Source: Paenirhizobium selenitireducens ATCC BAA-1503
GTDB taxonomy: Bacteria; Pseudomonadota; Alphaproteobacteria; Rhizobiales; Rhizobiaceae
NCBI RefSeq assembly: GCF_000518785.1
Contig: NZ_JAEG01000001.1
Span: forward strand, 837,217 to 901,216
Direction: 5' to 3'
Length of the DNA: 64,000 bases
A program made the translations under genes and the position numbers. Every line of letters begins with the position of its first letter. The stretch's first letter is position 1. The notes beneath the pieces were generated by a model. That model saw only the letters and a list, made by a program, of their open reading frames with translations. It had not been told where the DNA came from and ran no database searches. Of the stretch, positions 30,822-39,179 are shown one piece after another.

Positions 30822-31290
30822 CCTCGCCGCTCAGTTCCGCGAGCCGCCGGAGCGTGGCGGAGGTTACGTCCTTCGGCAGGTCGCGCGGATCGAAGAAACC
30901 GGCTTCGACGATCTCGCGGTCGGCGAGCCGCGGCGCAGTCTGGGTCACTTCGGTGCGATAGAGCAGCACATGGTCGCGCGGGCTGATGCGGCGGTTGAAA
31001 TAGACATGGAAGAGCTGCGGCGGGGCGGTGAGCTCGAGATTGCCCTCCTCGCGCAGTTCCTTCTCCAGCGCCTCGAAGGCCGTCTCGTGCCGCTCGACCC
31101 CGCCGCCCGGCATGTACCAGCCGGGAACATAGGAATGGCGCACGAGAAAAATCTCGCCTTGCGGGTTGAAGCAGGCGGCGCGCACGCCGAGCGTCATGCC
31201 GCGCGACATGGCGAAATAGCTGTGCAGCACCTTCAGCAACAGGCGCCGCCGCAGCCCCGTCCCCTCATCCAGGCCCTTTTGCTGGTTCAT
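30799..31290 (-). CDS. Nudix hydrolase
   Basis: 163 aa. The Nudix box is GGGVERHETAFEALEKELREE, with WYMPGG just before it. The upstream VRAACFNPQGEIFLVRHSY is the usual first strand. The substrate (a nucleoside diphosphate derivative) cannot be told. It converges on the glutathionyl-hydroquinone reductase with a 23-base overlap and is divergent from the metallophosphoesterase gene 41 bases away. Confidence 0.87.
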   Translation of the reverse strand: MNQQKGLDEGTGLRRRLLLKVLHSYFAMSRGMTLGVRAACFNPQGEIFLVRHSYVPGWYMPGGGVERHETAFEALEKELREEGNLELTAPPQLFHVYFNRRISPRDHVLLYRTEVTQTAPRLADREIVEAGFFDPRDLPKDVTSATLRRLAELSGEVSPADIW

Positions 31291-31331
31291 TCTTCTTGCT
31301 CCCGTCGCGCCGCGTCTTTAAGAGTGGCGCC

Positions 31332-32240
31332 ATGTTCAAGCTCGCGCATATATCCGATGTTCACCTGGGCCCGCTCCCGAACCTGACCATCCGCGAATTG
31401 GCTTCCAAGCGCATTACCGGCTATGTGAACTGGCACCGCAACCGGCGCAAGCATCTTTTCACCAACGCGCTCGATCTGGTGATGGAGGACCTGCGCCGGC
31501 ACGAGCCGGACCATCTGGCCATCACCGGCGACATGGTCAACCTCGCCTCCGGCATCGAGATCCGCCTGGTCGCCGAGTGGCTGCGCCAGGCCGGCGCGCC
31601 GCTCGACACCTCGGTCGTACCCGGCAATCACGACGCCTATGTGCCCGGCGCTCACGACAAGGCGGTGCAGGCCTGGTACGACTACATGCGCGGCGACGAC
31701 GACCCGCTGATCTGGCGGGAAGGCTACAAGCTGTTTCCCTATATCCGCCGCCGCGGCCCCGTGGCCCTGATCGGCTGTTCCACCTCGATCGCCACCCCCC
31801 CCTTCTCCGCCACCGGCTATTTCAGCGCCCGCCAGGCGCGCGAGACGGTGGCACTGCTGAAGGCAGCCGGCGAGGAAGGCCTGTTTCGCGTGGTGATGAT
31901 CCATCATCCGCCGATCCGGGGGGCCGCCGCCTCCCACAAGCGCATGATCGGCATCCGCCGCTTCGCCGCGGCGATCGCCATGGGCGGCGCCGAACTCGTG
32001 CTGCACGGCCACACCCATCTCAACACGCTCTACTGGCTTGACGCCCACGGCAGGCGCGTGCCCGTCGTAGGCATCGCCTCGGCCTCGCAAGGCCCCGGCG
32101 CACCGAAACCGCCGGCCGGATACAATCTCTTCTCGATCAGCGGCGAACCCGGCGCGTGGAAGCTCAAATGGGACCGCTACGGCCTGTTCGACGCCGCCGT
32201 CAAACTTCGCCACGAGCATCACCAGATCCTGTTCGGTTAA
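31332..32240 (+). CDS. Calcineurin-like metallophosphoesterase
   Basis: 302-aa phosphoesterase. All metal-binding blocks are present: HISDVHLG, ITGDMVN, VPGNHDAY, IHHPP and LHGHTH. Such proteins hydrolyse phosphomono- or diesters, for example cyclic nucleotides or lipid head groups; specificity is unknown. The end overlaps the convergent TetR gene by four bases. Confidence 0.9.
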   Translation: MFKLAHISDVHLGPLPNLTIRELASKRITGYVNWHRNRRKHLFTNALDLVMEDLRRHEPDHLAITGDMVNLASGIEIRLVAEWLRQAGAPLDTSVVPGNHDAYVPGAHDKAVQAWYDYMRGDDDPLIWREGYKLFPYIRRRGPVALIGCSTSIATPPFSATGYFSARQARETVALLKAAGEEGLFRVVMIHHPPIRGAAASHKRMIGIRRFAAAIAMGGAELVLHGHTHLNTLYWLDAHGRRVPVVGIASASQGPGAPKPPAGYNLFSISGEPGAWKLKWDRYGLFDAAVKLRHEHHQILFG

Positions 32241-32923
32241 AGCGTTTCCTGACTCGATTGAAGCATTCTGTTGCGCTCGCGGTGGCGGGCGACGACCGCC
32301 CGCAGGTTGTCGGAAAAGACCGCGATGGCCGCCTGCGCCTCGTCGAGCCCGAAACCGGACCAGCCCATACGCTTGACCACGACCGGCTTGCAGATCCGGA
32401 AGAACACGGCCTGGCCGATGAGCGAAAACACGGTCAGCGACAGCGCATCGGCATCGCCGGGACGGCCGACGGCAATGGCGAACAACTGGCAGAAACGCTC
32501 ATGCAGCGGCTGCGCCATCTTCTCGTAGAGCAGGCCGTCGACCTCGCCCGGCACGACCAGTTCCCGGGTCATGAAGGTGGAGATCCGGTCGGCGTCCGGC
32601 CGCGTCGAGCCGATCAGGATCAGCGTGCCGATCATGCCGTCGAGAAGATCAAGCGCCTCGTCCGGCGTCAGCATCGGCGGCAATGGCTGCGTCAGCGAAG
32701 CGCCGAGCGATTCGAGAACGACCCCGATCACATATTCGATGCATGCCGTCCTCAGGCCCGGCTTTCCGCCGAAATGATAGGCGATGCTGCCGATATTGGC
32801 GGCCGCATGGTCGGCGATCTGACGCGTCGATACGGCATCGTAACCGTGATTGCCGAACAGCTCGAGCGCCGCAGAGATCAGCGATGCCCGTGTGGCGGCC
32901 GCCCCCGATAGCTGTCTGGCCAT
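32237..32923 (-). CDS. TetR-family regulator, CecR/YbiH-like (DUF1956)
   Basis: 228 aa. The N-terminal HTH is VSTRQIADHAAANIGSIAYHF, and the C-terminal domain (YVIGVVLESLG..., ISTFMTRELVVPGEV) fits the CecR group. A strong palindrome sits 17 bases before the start and should be its own operator. No ABC/HlyD efflux operon, the usual CecR target, is adjacent, so the regulon lies elsewhere. Confidence 0.85.
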   Translation of the reverse strand: MARQLSGAAATRASLISAALELFGNHGYDAVSTRQIADHAAANIGSIAYHFGGKPGLRTACIEYVIGVVLESLGASLTQPLPPMLTPDEALDLLDGMIGTLILIGSTRPDADRISTFMTRELVVPGEVDGLLYEKMAQPLHERFCQLFAIAVGRPGDADALSLTVFSLIGQAVFFRICKPVVVKRMGWSGFGLDEAQAAIAVFSDNLRAVVARHRERNRMLQSSQETL

Positions 32924-32940
32924 GCACTCCTCCCGGCGAG

Positions 32941-32958
32941 TAATCAGTCGATTGATTA
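32941..32958. promoter_or_regulatory. Palindromic operator of the CecR-like regulator
   Basis: TAATCAGTCGATTGATTA is an 18-base near-perfect palindrome (TAATCA and TGATTA arms around TCGA), AT-rich in GC-rich surroundings, immediately upstream of the TetR gene. Autoregulation is the natural reading. Confidence 0.75.
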
Positions 32959-33229
32959 GGAGGGAACGACAGGAATTTCAACTGCCCTCTCGCAACCCGG
33001 AGCCGCGCGGACAAAACCCATCCAGCCTGCCAAGGTGGGAGATTGCAGCATTCAATTCTTGATCCAAGTCAATGCTGGCCGGATTGGCAAAGCGCCTAAT
33101 AGCATTAGTAATGTCTGCTGAAGCCCTACCGGGTCGGCGCAGCATCGGGAGTTCCCAACAAGCGAAAGCCGTGAACGGGGCGACGCATGTCGCTTTGCCA
33201 CGGCGCGACAACACACAGAGAGGAGAGTC

Positions 33230-34330
33230 ATGGCGCACAAGAACACCCCCAACCTGACCACGAAGAATGACGCGAACGCAGACGGTGGGCTTCCGTCCGT
33301 CGTTGAGATCAGCTTGGCCGACGAGCGCAGCGAAGCGGCGCAGGAAGCGGAGCTGTCCGCCATGAAAGAGATCGCCGGCGACGGCGCCGACGGCGTTGAG
33401 CTTCAAGCGGGGATCGAGGCGATCATCGCCGGTGCCTCGCCCGACGACGCGAACCGCTTGCGAAAGGGTCTCGGCCTGCCGAAACCCTCGGGCCATCCCC
33501 GGATCAGCAGCGACGAACTCGCCGACGACTGGCGGGACGGCGGCTACCCCTTCAAGTACAAGATGCTTCGTCGCGACTACGAGCACGAGAAGTTCGTTCT
33601 CCAGACCGAGCTGCTGAAGCTCCAGTCCTGGGTGAAGGAGACCAACCAGCGACTCATCATCCTTTTCGAGGGACGCGACGCGGCCGGTAAGGGCGGCGCC
33701 ATCAAGCGCTTCATGGAACACCTCAATCCGCGTGGCGCCCGCGTCGTCGCGCTCGAAAAGCCGAGCGACGTCGAACGCGGCCAGTGGTACTTCCAGCGTT
33801 ATGTGGAGCACCTGCCGACCCGCGGCGAGATCGTGCTTTTCGACCGCAGCTGGTACAATCGGGCCGGCGTCGAGCGGGTCATGGGCTTCTGCAGCGAGGA
33901 GGAATATCGCGAGTTCCTGCGCCAAGCGCCGGAGTTCGAGCGCAATCTGGTGCGCAGCGGAATCCACCTGATCAAGTTCTGGTTCTCGGTGAGCCAGGAT
34001 GAGCAGCGCCGTCGCTTCAAGGAACGCAAGGTCCACCCGCTCAAGCAATGGAAGCTTTCGCCGGTCGATCTCGCCTCCCTCGACAAATGGGAAGACTATA
34101 CCCGGGCCAAGGAAGCCATGTTCTTCCACACGGACACGGCGGATTCGCCCTGGCTGGTGATCAAGTCGAACGACAAGAAGCGCGCCCGCCTCAACGCCAT
34201 GCGCTACGTGCTGCATTCCCTGCCCTATACCGGCAAGAACCCGGATAGGATCGGGCGCGTCGACAGCTTGCTGGTCGGCCGGGCCAACACGATCCACGAG
34301 CGCGGCGAATATACGTTCGGCGCCAATTAG
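33230..34330 (+). CDS. ppk2: Polyphosphate kinase 2
   Basis: Transfers phosphate between polyphosphate and nucleoside diphosphates, usually to make GTP or ATP. The Walker A-like loop is FEGRDAAGKGG at residues 146-156, and the lid/Walker B region is LFDRSWYNRAGVERVMGFC. The first ~80 residues are Ala/Glu/Asp-rich and poorly conserved. A single PPK2 domain indicates the class I form. AGAGGAGAG precedes the ATG. Confidence 0.93.
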   Translation: MAHKNTPNLTTKNDANADGGLPSVVEISLADERSEAAQEAELSAMKEIAGDGADGVELQAGIEAIIAGASPDDANRLRKGLGLPKPSGHPRISSDELADDWRDGGYPFKYKMLRRDYEHEKFVLQTELLKLQSWVKETNQRLIILFEGRDAAGKGGAIKRFMEHLNPRGARVVALEKPSDVERGQWYFQRYVEHLPTRGEIVLFDRSWYNRAGVERVMGFCSEEEYREFLRQAPEFERNLVRSGIHLIKFWFSVSQDEQRRRFKERKVHPLKQWKLSPVDLASLDKWEDYTRAKEAMFFHTDTADSPWLVIKSNDKKRARLNAMRYVLHSLPYTGKNPDRIGRVDSLLVGRANTIHERGEYTFGAN

Positions 34331-34360
34331 GCTCAACGCTCACCAACTGGCTCAGAAATG

Positions 34361-34385
34361 CTGACGGCCCCACCGGGGCCGTCAG
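34361..34385 (+). terminator. Hairpin between ppk2 and a convergent hydrolase gene
   Basis: CTGACGGCCCC and GGGGCCGTCAG form a perfect 11-bp stem with a 3-nt loop. No T run follows on either strand, so it may be a transcript-stabilising or weak bidirectional terminator. Confidence 0.55.
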
Positions 34386-34434
34386 ATAGACCATGCCCTG
34401 CGATCACGGCCAGAAGCCGCGAAGCACCGATAGG

Positions 34435-35208
34435 TCAGGCTGTCATTTCGCGAAGCACGGCGGCCACCGCCTCCGGGCATTCGTCAATCAGCATATGGCC
34501 GGCATTGGCGATCCTGGTCAGCGCTATATTGGCGGGCAGCCGGTCCGCCTGCCATGACGGCAGGATGCAGTCCTCCCCGCCCCAGACCACCCGGATCGGC
34601 ATGGTCAAGCCGGCCAGAGCCTCGAGCGGCAGCTCGCCTTGCAGCCGTTCGCCGCTCGGCGCCACGAAGGTAATCGCCTCGAAGATGCGCTCGAACGCGG
34701 CCTGCGCGCCCGGCTGGTGCCGGATCGCCAGCATGTCATCGACCAGGTCGTCGTCGATCGTCGCATTGAAGCCGGACATACCCTCCAGCGCCCAGATCAG
34801 GTCGAGATGGGTCTCGGCCTGGGCATAGTGGGACAGCAGGCGGTGGTTGATCGAGGGTCCGAAGCCGCCGGGCGCCAGAAGCGTCGCGCTCAAGACCCGC
34901 TTCTGCTCGCGCAGCGCCAGAAGCGCCGCCGTGGCGCCGCCGAGCGAATGCCCGGCGACATGAAAGGCGGTGACGCCGCGCAGGTCGAGATCGTTGCGGA
35001 TGGCCTTGGCCATCTTGCCCGCCCCGCCTATCCCGTCGGCTTCGAGCGAGCCCGCATGGCCCGGCATGTCATAGGCAATCACCGGCAGGGCGGGACCAAG
35101 CCCCGCCATGACCTTTTTCCAGACGAAAGCCCCACAGCCGAAACCGTGCAACAGCACAAGCGGCGGTGCGCTCCTCACATCTCCGATCACCACCGCGTGG
35201 AGCGCCAT
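34435..35208 (-). CDS. Alpha/beta hydrolase
   Basis: 257 aa. Oxyanion block LLHGFGCG, nucleophile elbow VAGHSLGGA, aspartate in VVWGGED and histidine in NAGHML form a complete catalytic set. It starts three bases after the leuA stop, so it is probably co-transcribed from the leuA promoter; no metabolic link to leucine synthesis is evident. Confidence 0.85.
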   Translation of the reverse strand: MALHAVVIGDVRSAPPLVLLHGFGCGAFVWKKVMAGLGPALPVIAYDMPGHAGSLEADGIGGAGKMAKAIRNDLDLRGVTAFHVAGHSLGGATAALLALREQKRVLSATLLAPGGFGPSINHRLLSHYAQAETHLDLIWALEGMSGFNATIDDDLVDDMLAIRHQPGAQAAFERIFEAITFVAPSGERLQGELPLEALAGLTMPIRVVWGGEDCILPSWQADRLPANIALTRIANAGHMLIDECPEAVAAVLREMTA

Positions 35209-35211
35209 GGT

Positions 35212-36948
35212 TCAGCCCTTCGTCGCGCGTTCGTCGAGAACCCGGTTTGCCGCCGAGACGATCGCCTCGAGCGAAGCCGCGACGATATTGGTGTTGATGC
35301 CGGCGCCGAACAGCTTGCCGCCCGGATGCACGACCTCGACATAGGCGATGGCCGAGGCGTTGGAGCCGTGCTGCAGCGAATGCTCGGAATAGTCGGCAAC
35401 CGTCAGCTCGATGCCCAGATAGCTCGACAGCGCGTTGATGAAGCCGTCGATCGGGCCGGTTCCCTGCCCTTCGATCCGCTTCGTCTCTCCACCGTCGGTG
35501 ATTTCGGCAGCGACGATGCGGCGGCCCTTCTGCGCCGGGTCGGCATAGGTGTGGTGATCGACGTACTTCAGGCGCCCGCCGGGCTGCTCGACATAGCGCT
35601 CGATGAATCGCTCGTAGATCCGCTTTGAGGGCAGTTCGACACCTTCCTCGTCGGTGATGCGCTGGATGTCCTCGCGGAACTCCACCTGCAGCGCGCGCGG
35701 CAGGTTGATGCCGTAGTCTTCCTGCAGGATGTAGGCGATACCGCCCTTGCCCGACTGCGAGTTGATGCGGATGATCGCCTCGTAGGTCCGGCCGACGTCC
35801 TGCGGGTCGATCGGCAGATAGGGCACTTCCCAGACCGGCGAATTGGCCGTGCGCCGCGCCTTCATGCCCTTGTTGATCGCATCCTGGTGCGAGCCGGAGA
35901 ACGCCGTGTAGACCAGTTCGCCGACGTAAGGGTGGCGCTCCGGAATGGTCATCTGGTTGGAATATTCATAGACCGCCTTGATCCGCTCGATGTCGGAACA
36001 ATCCAGTTTCGGATCAACGCCTTGCGTGAACATGTTCAAGGCCAGCGTGACGATGTCGACATTGCCGGTACGCTCGCCATTGCCGAACAGCGTGCCCTCG
36101 ACGCGGTCGGCGCCGGCCATCAGGCCGAGCTCGGTCGCCGCGATCCCGGTGCCGCGGTCGTTATGCGGATGCAGCGAGATGATGACGTTCTCGCGATTGT
36201 CGATGTTGCGGCACATCCATTCGATCTGGTCGGCATAGATGTTCGGCGTCGCCATCTCGACGGTCGACGGCAGGTTCAGGATCAGCTTGTTGTCCGGCGT
36301 CGGCTTGATGATATCGATGACGGCATTGGAGATCTCCAGCGCCACGTCCAGCTCGGTGCCGGTAAAGCTCTCCGGCGAATATTCGAAGCGGAAGCCGCCA
36401 TTCTCACCCGTGGCGGCCTTTGCCGCCATGTCGGTGATCATCTTGGCCGCATCGACGGCGATCTGCTTGATGCCGGCGACATCCTTGCCGAACACCACGC
36501 GGCGCTGCAATTCACTGGTGGAATTGTAGAAATGGATGATCGGCCGCTTGGCCCCCTGCAGCGCCTCGAAGGTGCGCGTGATCAATTCCGGCCGGCACTG
36601 CACCAGCACCTGCAACGACACGTCGTCCGGCACATTGCCTTCCTCGACGCACCAGCGGGCAAAGTCGAAATCGGTCTGCGAGGCCGAAGGAAAGCCGATC
36701 TCGATTTCCTTGAAGCCCATTTCGATCAGCAACTGGAACATGCGGGCCTTGCGGTCGTGGCCCATCGGATTGACCAGCGACTGGTTGCCGTCGCGCAAGT
36801 CCACCGAGCACCAGATCGGCGCCTTGGTGATGGACCTCGATGGCCAGGTGCGGTCCTTGATGTCGATCTGCGGATAGGGGTGGTACTTGGTCGCCGCTTC
36901 GGGCATTCCCACAACGCCGGCACCGGATTTCATGGTCATGTCGTTCAT
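35212..36948 (-). CDS. leuA: 2-isopropylmalate synthase
   Basis: First committed enzyme of leucine synthesis: acetyl-CoA plus 2-oxoisovalerate. The 578-aa protein has the catalytic VDLRDGNQ, metal-binding HPHNDRGTG and a C-terminal LeuA dimer/allosteric domain (from about residue 440), with a GINTNIVAASLEA ending that fits leucine feedback control. It is preceded by a leucine-rich leader peptide. Confidence 0.96.
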   Translation of the reverse strand: MNDMTMKSGAGVVGMPEAATKYHPYPQIDIKDRTWPSRSITKAPIWCSVDLRDGNQSLVNPMGHDRKARMFQLLIEMGFKEIEIGFPSASQTDFDFARWCVEEGNVPDDVSLQVLVQCRPELITRTFEALQGAKRPIIHFYNSTSELQRRVVFGKDVAGIKQIAVDAAKMITDMAAKAATGENGGFRFEYSPESFTGTELDVALEISNAVIDIIKPTPDNKLILNLPSTVEMATPNIYADQIEWMCRNIDNRENVIISLHPHNDRGTGIAATELGLMAGADRVEGTLFGNGERTGNVDIVTLALNMFTQGVDPKLDCSDIERIKAVYEYSNQMTIPERHPYVGELVYTAFSGSHQDAINKGMKARRTANSPVWEVPYLPIDPQDVGRTYEAIIRINSQSGKGGIAYILQEDYGINLPRALQVEFREDIQRITDEEGVELPSKRIYERFIERYVEQPGGRLKYVDHHTYADPAQKGRRIVAAEITDGGETKRIEGQGTGPIDGFINALSSYLGIELTVADYSEHSLQHGSNASAIAYVEVVHPGGKLFGAGINTNIVAASLEAIVSAANRVLDERATKG

Positions 36949-37057
36949 CTCTTCCTCTTCCGCATCTGCCCGGCTCTTAGCGCATCAAGCGCGGTTTTGC
37001 GACGGCAAATGCTGGCCTCAAGTCGGCCAAATAGTCTCAGTGTACGGGATTTGCTTC

Positions 37058-37100
37058 GAGGAGCTGAGCCATGCGGCTATCCGGCCGCCGGGCGCTCCTC
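37058..37100 (-). promoter_or_regulatory. Leader stem-loop overlapping the stop of the leuA leader peptide
   Basis: GAGGAGC (37058-37064) is exactly complementary to GCTCCTC (37094-37100), and the second arm, read on the minus strand, begins inside the TGA stop codon of the leader peptide. Ribosome position on the leader would therefore decide whether the stem can form. I do not see a clear GC stem plus U-run terminator before leuA, so the mechanism (attenuation or translational control) is open. Confidence 0.5.
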
Positions 37101-37221
37101 AAAGGACCCGGCAACCGCGGATAAGGCTAAGAAGAAGCGAGTTTGGCGCCGACGCGACGAAACCGGCCGCAGCGCGGTCAGCTTTCAGAGTCGCAAACAG
37201 GGTCGAGCCGAAATGGGTCAT
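37099..37221 (-). CDS. Putative leuA leader peptide
   Basis: 40-residue frame upstream of leuA ending in NSLLLSLIRGCRVL. Within its last 14 codons it has five leucine codons, all CTT, plus one Ile and one Val, and it is followed by a stem that overlaps the stop. This is the classic layout for control by leucyl-tRNA charging, known for branched-chain amino acid operons in alphaproteobacteria. The start (ATG 37221) has no good ribosome site and may be wrong; the C-terminal part is what matters. Confidence 0.6.
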   Translation of the reverse strand: MTHFGSTLFATLKADRAAAGFVASAPNSLLLSLIRGCRVL

Positions 37222-37264
37222 GATGGAAGAGAGATAACGCGCGACGGCAAATCGCGCAAGCCCG

Positions 37265-37513
37265 TTATTCGGCGGCGGCAACCGAGAGGTCTCCCAACTT
37301 TTCTCTCAGCCACACTTCCAGCAGTGCATCGCGTGACAGCCCGAGTTTTTTCGCCCGACGCTCCAACTGGAGCATCGTCCCGCGCGTCACCGTAACCGTC
37401 ATCGAGACGGGTTCAAGATTGGGGCGGCTCGCCTTGCTCCAGTCCACATATTCGCTGATGTCTTCACCATCATCGAACTTGCGGTCGAATTCCTCAGCGC
37501 TGATTTTCTTCAT
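37265..37513 (-). CDS. brnA: BrnA-like antitoxin
   Basis: 82 aa. MKKISAEEFDRKFDDGEDISEYVDWSK is the BrnA-type N-terminus, and a ribbon-helix-helix-like C-terminus follows (SMTVTVTRGTMLQLERRAKKLGLSRDALLEVWL). It starts inside the 3' end of the toxin gene (20-base overlap), the standard toxin-first order for BrnT/BrnA. Confidence 0.85.
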   Translation of the reverse strand: MKKISAEEFDRKFDDGEDISEYVDWSKASRPNLEPVSMTVTVTRGTMLQLERRAKKLGLSRDALLEVWLREKLGDLSVAAAE

Positions 37514-37763
37514 AACGACGCCTTTCCTGAACCCTTGCGCGGCGGACGGAGATAATCCGGATCCGGTCCCCGCGTTGAACGTAGATCCCCGTCCAGCAAA
37601 CGCCCTCAATGCGACCGATCAGAACCCGTCTGGGCTCCAAAACATATGCAGCATCGGCATCCACACCAAATAAATCATACCACAGTTCCTGCGCCGCCAC
37701 GAAATCGATTCCGTGTTTCGCTCTGTTTGCCTCGCTCTTGGCCGGATCGAATTCGAACTCCAT
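37494..37763 (-). CDS. brnT: BrnT-like ribonuclease toxin
   Basis: 89 aa. Starts MEFEFDPAKSEANRAKHGIDF, the BrnT signature (xxxDPxKxxxNxxKHGVxF), and ends with ISVRRARVQERRRYEE, the catalytic C-terminal region. A RelE-fold ribonuclease toxin neutralised by BrnA. It sits between leuA and a transporter gene, a typical chromosomal TA position. Confidence 0.88.
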   Translation of the reverse strand: MEFEFDPAKSEANRAKHGIDFVAAQELWYDLFGVDADAAYVLEPRRVLIGRIEGVCWTGIYVQRGDRIRIISVRRARVQERRRYEENQR

Positions 37764-37802
37764 GCCCGATCAAATCACGGCCGCGTGAGAAAATCGAGAC
37801 TT

Positions 37803-38981
37803 TCAACCCTTGCGAGCCAGCCGTAACACGCCCAGCATCAATCCCCCGGCCACCAGCCCCCAGAATGCACCGGAGATCCCGGCAAAGGATATGCCGGACG
37901 CGGTGATAAGGAAGGTGACGGCCGCCGCCTCGCGGGTTTCCGGCTCCTTGAAGGCGGCAACGGCCGAGCCGGAAAACGCCCCGATCAGCGCCAGACCCGC
38001 CACCGCCTGGATCAGGATCGGCGGCGCGAGCGAGACGAAGGCGGTGACCGCACCGGCGAGAAGGCCGAGAACGATATAGCCGACGCCGCCGATGATCGCC
38101 GCCCAGTAGCGCCTCTTCGGGTCGGGATGGGCGTCCTCGCCGGCGCACATCGCCGCAGTGATCGCCGCCAGGTTGACGGCATGGCCGCCGAACGGCGCGG
38201 AAAACAGCGAAAACAGCCCGGTCACGGCAAACAGCGGCCCGGGATTGGGATTGTAGTGGTTGACCTTCAGCACGGCGATGCCGGGAATGTTCTGCGAAGC
38301 CATGGTGACGATGAACAGCGGCAGCGCGATCGAGATCAGCGCCGGCAAGGTGAAGACCGGGGCAACGAGCTCCATCGGCGGCGCGAGCGACTGCGCCCAG
38401 GTCGCCATCGCGCCCTCCGGCAAGTCCACGCCGAACACCATCACGATGACGAAGGCGAGCAATGCCGCCGGCACGGCATAGAGCCGCTTGAAGGCCAGCA
38501 CCGCCGCCCAGGCGACGAGGATCGGCAGGCCGAGCATCGGATCGAAGGCGATCGCCTTGAACGGGGCAAAGCACAGGCCGAGAATGACGCCCGACAGCAT
38601 GGCATTGGCGAGCGGCGCCGGGATTGCCGCAACCGCCCGGCCGAGTGGCCGGAACAGCCCGGCAATGACGATCAGCACCCCACAGACCAGGAAGGCGCCG
38701 ACGGCGGCGGCAAAACCGCCCTCGACCGTGCCGGCGGTCGCCAGCAGCGCCGCCCCCGGCGTCGACCAGGCGATCGACACCGGCAGCTTCGTCCAGGCGC
38801 TCAAGACGATCGCGCAGAGCCCCATCGACACGGAAAGCGCCATCAGCCCGGAAGCCGCCTCGAAATCGGTTGCGCCGACGCCTTTGAGACCCTGCAACAC
38901 CACGGCAAACGAGCTGGCAAAGCCGACGAAGGCCGTCAGGCAGCCCATGAAAAAGCTTTGGAACGAAAGGTCTTTGAACAT
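37803..38981 (-). CDS. BenE-family benzoate/H+ symporter-like transporter
   Basis: About 392 aa and 11-12 hydrophobic helices. The stretches VSIAWSTPGAALLAT, TMASQNIPGIAVLKVNHYNPN and SAPFGGHAVNLAAITAAM are hallmarks of BenE. No benzoate-catabolic genes are nearby, so benzoate as substrate is only a family inference. Confidence 0.88.
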   Translation of the reverse strand: MFKDLSFQSFFMGCLTAFVGFASSFAVVLQGLKGVGATDFEAASGLMALSVSMGLCAIVLSAWTKLPVSIAWSTPGAALLATAGTVEGGFAAAVGAFLVCGVLIVIAGLFRPLGRAVAAIPAPLANAMLSGVILGLCFAPFKAIAFDPMLGLPILVAWAAVLAFKRLYAVPAALLAFVIVMVFGVDLPEGAMATWAQSLAPPMELVAPVFTLPALISIALPLFIVTMASQNIPGIAVLKVNHYNPNPGPLFAVTGLFSLFSAPFGGHAVNLAAITAAMCAGEDAHPDPKRRYWAAIIGGVGYIVLGLLAGAVTAFVSLAPPILIQAVAGLALIGAFSGSAVAAFKEPETREAAAVTFLITASGISFAGISGAFWGLVAGGLMLGVLRLARKG

Positions 38982-39179
38982 AGGAAGCCCGGGGGAACGA
39001 GAATGACAATCGTTCACCAACAGCAAAGATCGACCCGATTGGCAAGCCGGGCGCGCGGCAAACGGGTACGGCAAGGCGCCGCCGTCAGGCCATCCGCTCC
39101 ATCCGTCGAGGAGAGGAACAATGCGATCCCGCCCTTTGCCGGGACCTCGCGGAGAGGCCCGGGCCTGCGAGACGCCGGA

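Noticed and set aside
36961..37015. Intrinsic terminator directly before leuA
   Set aside because: Only short GCGC or GGCC stems are present and no U run follows, so I did not call it.
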